Source: Acidobacteriaceae bacterium (GTDB lineage Bacteria; Acidobacteriota; Terriglobia; Terriglobales; SbA1). Taken from it: a DNA stretch of 9,225 bases. The position numbers and the translations under genes are program-made. The notes beneath the pieces are model-generated. The model ran no database searches. It worked only from the letters and a program-made list of their open reading frames with translations, and was not told where the DNA came from. The stretch spans positions 1 through 9,225 of the forward strand of contig JAFAGX010000126.1 of assembly GCA_019237515.1 (NCBI GenBank), in the 5' to 3' direction. This document shows positions 7,130 to 9,225 of the stretch, one piece after another; the first letter of the stretch is position 1, and every line of letters starts with the position of its first letter.

Positions 7130-7948
7130 TTAAACCGGTACGGGATCGGCGGATCGGCTACTCAAAATTGCCCGCGCCCGCTGCAGAAACAACTCCATAT
7201 TGTCCGCCTGAAAAACGTTTCTGCCAAAAACAACTCCCGCTGCTCCGGCGGACACCGCCCCGCGGACAACTGCCAGTGCATCGTGGTCCGAAGCTTGCCT
7301 GCTGCCTCCCAATACGAGAATAGGGATCGGGCAGCCTTCCACAACCGAACGCATGGACTCAGGATCGCCGCTGTAATCAGTCTTTACAGCGTCTGCTCCA
7401 AGTTCCACCGCCATGCGCGTATGCAGTTTGAGCCATTTGGGATCCCCGGAGTGCTGTACCTGCTGCCCGCGCGCAAGGCATTCCACAATCAAAGGAATAC
7501 CAACGCGTTCACATTCGCGTGCTACGTCTGCATTGCGAGCAATTTCTTTTGCTTCAAAATCAGCGTCCCCAGTTCCTACGACCAAATACGTGAGCACTGC
7601 GTCTGCGCCATGCCGCAGCGCCTCTTCCGGACGCGCCAGCAGGGAACTGCGCAGTTCGCCCTTCCCACCATCGCGCATGACCGCCCATACGGTTGTCCAG
7701 TCGATTCGCGCGAGCAGCGGAGGGACTTCAAAGCCTAACGGAGATTGAGCCAATTGCCGGATCAAACCAATGTTCAGCAGAACCGCATTCGCCTCTGCCT
7801 CAGCAAAGCGTCGAATCTGCCGGAGAGGGTCTTCGGTGCCCGGAATGGGCCCTAACACCAGCGCATGGTCGAAAGCAACGACCAATGCGCGCTGTTCTGG
7901 TTTGCCCAAGATGCGTCTGAGTCGAATATGCTTGCCGGAATTGCTCAA
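7130..7948 (-). CDS. DhnA/FbaB-type class I aldolase family protein
   Basis: A 272-residue TIM-barrel protein of the DeoC/FbaB/LacD superfamily, DhnA branch. Members cleave or form C-C bonds through a lysine Schiff base; examples are archaeal-type fructose-bisphosphate aldolase, LsrF and ADH synthase of the alternative shikimate route. The N-terminal AFDHALVLGPIPG (25-37) is the family's first strand with Asp27. The Schiff-base lysine is Lys189 in GADAVKTDYSGD (184-195). The phosphate site is LGGSR (213-217) plus GVVFGRNVFQ (238-247). The Tyr before RG that is catalytic in several relatives (YPRG) appears as Leu158 in CLARG (157-161), with Glu156 nearby, so chemistry or substrate may differ. 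The start is TTG at 7948, supported by GAGGAA and by in-frame stops upstream with no ATG. It lies 48 bases after the hydrolase gene and 15 before the kinase, so cleavage of the kinase product is the likeliest role. Classical fructose-bisphosphate aldolase is possible but fits the context less well. Confidence 0.85.
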   Translation of the reverse strand: MSNSGKHIRLRRILGKPEQRALVVAFDHALVLGPIPGTEDPLRQIRRFAEAEANAVLLNIGLIRQLAQSPLGFEVPPLLARIDWTTVWAVMRDGGKGELRSSLLARPEEALRHGADAVLTYLVVGTGDADFEAKEIARNADVARECERVGIPLIVECLARGQQVQHSGDPKWLKLHTRMAVELGADAVKTDYSGDPESMRSVVEGCPIPILVLGGSRQASDHDALAVVRGAVSAGAAGVVFGRNVFQADNMELFLQRARAILSSRSADPVPV

Positions 7949-7951
7949 GTG

Positions 7952-7957
7952 TTCCTC
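7952..7957 (-). promoter_or_regulatory. Ribosome binding site supporting a TTG start for the aldolase gene
   Basis: On the minus strand GAGGAA ends three bases before TTG at 7948, so the GAGG core is five bases away. The frame upstream contains TGA codons and no ATG or GTG, so TTG is the only sensible start. The rest of the 48-base gap to the hydrolase stop shows no promoter or hairpin. Confidence 0.6.
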
Positions 7958-7996
7958 GATGCTTGAAATTTGCGAAATAACGTGTCAGTTGAATCA

Positions 7997-9225
7997 TCAA
8001 TGCTCATCGCGCCTGACTGCATGTTCCGGATCGTAGGTGGTTTTGATTTCACCTTCAACCTTGATCGTTGCCGTCTTCGTTTCGGTCGTACCGCCCAGAC
8101 CCATAACTTTCAGGACGACTTGAAAAATGCCATTCCGGGTATAGGCATGCTCGACCGAGGGGCCCTCCGCTGAAACGCCATCACCGAATTCCCAATGGTA
8201 ACCGATGGCAGCGGCGGAGTCTGGCGCATTCGTGGATGAAAACTTGACCGGGGTCCCAAGTTGAGCTTCGCCCGGAACCTGCAGCATCACCGACGGAGGT
8301 GCTGATGGCATCGAGTTGTCCACAATCTTGATCACTCGAACCGAGTGGGCGGGCTGATTCTCAATTCGTAGCGATCCCCCGCTCAGGGAGATCGGCCGAT
8401 CCTGATGAAAAATATCAGACGCGGCAAGCGAGGTGCCTGTGAGCCCAACGTCAGACAGTTTAATCTCGTGCGAGCGTGGATTGTCGGTCCAGTTGAAAAC
8501 AACCAGCATGGATTGCCGCTTATCTTCCCGCAAGAAGAAAATGCTCGGCTGCTCATCTTCGGGAGCATAGGTCATTAAATCGACCGGCGTCGCCGCCCGC
8601 CGCAGTCGTACCATGTCCAGCAGATCACGATTGCGAAGCAGATTCAGGCGGTCAGCGTCTGCCCCCAGCCTCGGCAGATCGTCCCCAATTTCGAACATGC
8701 CGCCAGCAATCGCAGCCAAGGTAATTGATACCTCGGCTTCATCCTGCGTCAACGATGCCTTGGACCTGTCGGAACCAGGTTCAGCCAACCAGGTCGACGC
8801 TACCGTGAAGGCATCCGGGTCGGTGATATAGAAGTTGTTGTTCATGTAATAACGAGCCGCAATTCCGGTTGCATCAGTCTTGTCAATTTCAAAGGAATGC
8901 GCCGTATCGGTCGATGTTCTGCCCAGTTCCGTCAACCCGACCGTGTTGAGCATCGGGCTTCCATCCTTATCCAAAAAAACGTCAGGGCCAACTGCATCGC
9001 GAATCGTCTGCAGGCCGATGCGCTCTGCCTGCAACGCTGTCACATTCTGCTGGTAGTGGTAGCCTTCAATGGCCGTATCGTCCATGAAGTCCAGCTTGAA
9101 ATAGCGAACTCCCCACTCCCGCGTCATCGTCCGATAGGTGTCACGAATGTATTGCTGGGCTCCAGGATGGGTTGCGTCCAGCACATACAACGGATCGCGG
9201 CTCGACTCAACAAACCCGATCTGGA
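7997..9225 (-). CDS. Alpha-galactosidase-like glycoside hydrolase (clan GH-D) with C-terminal PKD domain, 5' end cut off
   Basis: Partial gene open to the right edge; 408 C-terminal residues are visible, numbered here from the first full codon (9223). The catalytic barrel shows LYVLDATHPGAQQYI (12-26), then YFKLDFMDD (41-49) with the probable nucleophile Asp45, and GRTSTDTAHSFE (101-112) with the probable acid/base Asp106. ITDPDAF (133-139) matches the nDPD segment of melibiases. These motifs fit retaining alpha-glycosidases of GH27/GH36 type; the exact family needs the missing part. A beta-sandwich module follows (about 225-300). A PKD domain comes last (about 310-391), with YHWEFGDG (342-349) and HAYTRNGIFQVVLKV (359-373), a fold common on exported polysaccharide-active enzymes. 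Secretion is therefore likely, but the signal peptide is outside the window. The frame ends in tandem TGA TGA. It is the first visible gene of the sugar operon and probably releases its substrate from a glycan. The true start lies beyond the window. Confidence 0.85.
   Translation of the reverse strand, partial: QIGFVESSRDPLYVLDATHPGAQQYIRDTYRTMTREWGVRYFKLDFMDDTAIEGYHYQQNVTALQAERIGLQTIRDAVGPDVFLDKDGSPMLNTVGLTELGRTSTDTAHSFEIDKTDATGIAARYYMNNNFYITDPDAFTVASTWLAEPGSDRSKASLTQDEAEVSITLAAIAGGMFEIGDDLPRLGADADRLNLLRNRDLLDMVRLRRAATPVDLMTYAPEDEQPSIFFLREDKRQSMLVVFNWTDNPRSHEIKLSDVGLTGTSLAASDIFHQDRPISLSGGSLRIENQPAHSVRVIKIVDNSMPSAPPSVMLQVPGEAQLGTPVKFSSTNAPDSAAAIGYHWEFGDGVSAEGPSVEHAYTRNGIFQVVLKVMGLGGTTETKTATIKVEGEIKTTYDPEHAVRRDEH

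Noticed and set aside
4239..7948. AI-2 (lsr) processing operon, because an FGGY kinase and a DhnA aldolase are adjacent
   Set aside because: No LsrG, LsrR or Lsr transporter is seen, and a sugar isomerase and a glycosidase are present instead. The motif match to LsrK and LsrF is only at family level.
7949..7996. Separate promoter or small gene between the hydrolase and aldolase genes
   Set aside because: The 48 bases hold stop codons, a binding site and nothing resembling -35/-10 boxes or a start with a usable frame.
4239..9225. Sulfoquinovose (sulfosugar) degradation cluster, because an isomerase, kinase, class I aldolase and alpha-glycosidase occur together
   Set aside because: The kinase is FGGY rather than the types usual in those pathways, and no sulfonate exporter or sulfolactaldehyde enzyme is visible. 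It remains a loose alternative only.

Overview
The window looks like chromosomal DNA from a free-living, GC-moderate Gram-negative bacterium. I favour Acidobacteriota (Koribacter/Terriglobales-like). This is an inference from three things: the style of the FabI, TsaE and M16 proteins, the mixed ATG/GTG/TTG starts, and a dispersed-repeat-like motif at the left edge. It is not proven. There is no sign of a phage, plasmid, insertion sequence, CRISPR array, tRNA or rRNA. The DNA is almost fully coding and no gene-free stretch exceeds about 115 bases.

Left part (1-4238), housekeeping and cell envelope. After a short leader holding a degenerate CTCCGTG-type repeat comes an enoyl-ACP reductase (fabI, +) of type II fatty acid synthesis. 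It converges on tsaE (-), the ATPase of the tRNA t6A modification system. tsaE is divergent from a large gene (+) for a secreted two-repeat M16 zinc peptidase. The first repeat of that peptidase keeps the whole zinc site and the second has lost it.

Right part (4239-9225), a sugar-use cluster on the minus strand that runs off the right edge. In transcription order it holds a glycoside hydrolase of the alpha-galactosidase type (clan GH-D) with a C-terminal PKD domain (5' end missing), a DhnA/FbaB-type class I aldolase, an FGGY carbohydrate kinase, and an L-fucose-isomerase-like protein. Gaps are 48 and 15 bases, followed by a 4-base GTGA overlap, so this is very probably one operon. The logic is: the hydrolase releases a sugar outside the cytoplasm, the isomerase makes a ketose, the kinase phosphorylates it, and the aldolase cleaves the ketose phosphate. 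No transporter or regulator is visible; they may lie beyond the right edge.

The most interesting part is this operon. The order of reactions resembles fucose, rhamnose or AI-2 catabolism, but the set of families matches none of those. By my reading, both the isomerase and the aldolase differ from their families at positions that are usually catalytic. The real substrate may be an uncommon sugar. The operon and the M16 gene end on directly abutting stop codons.
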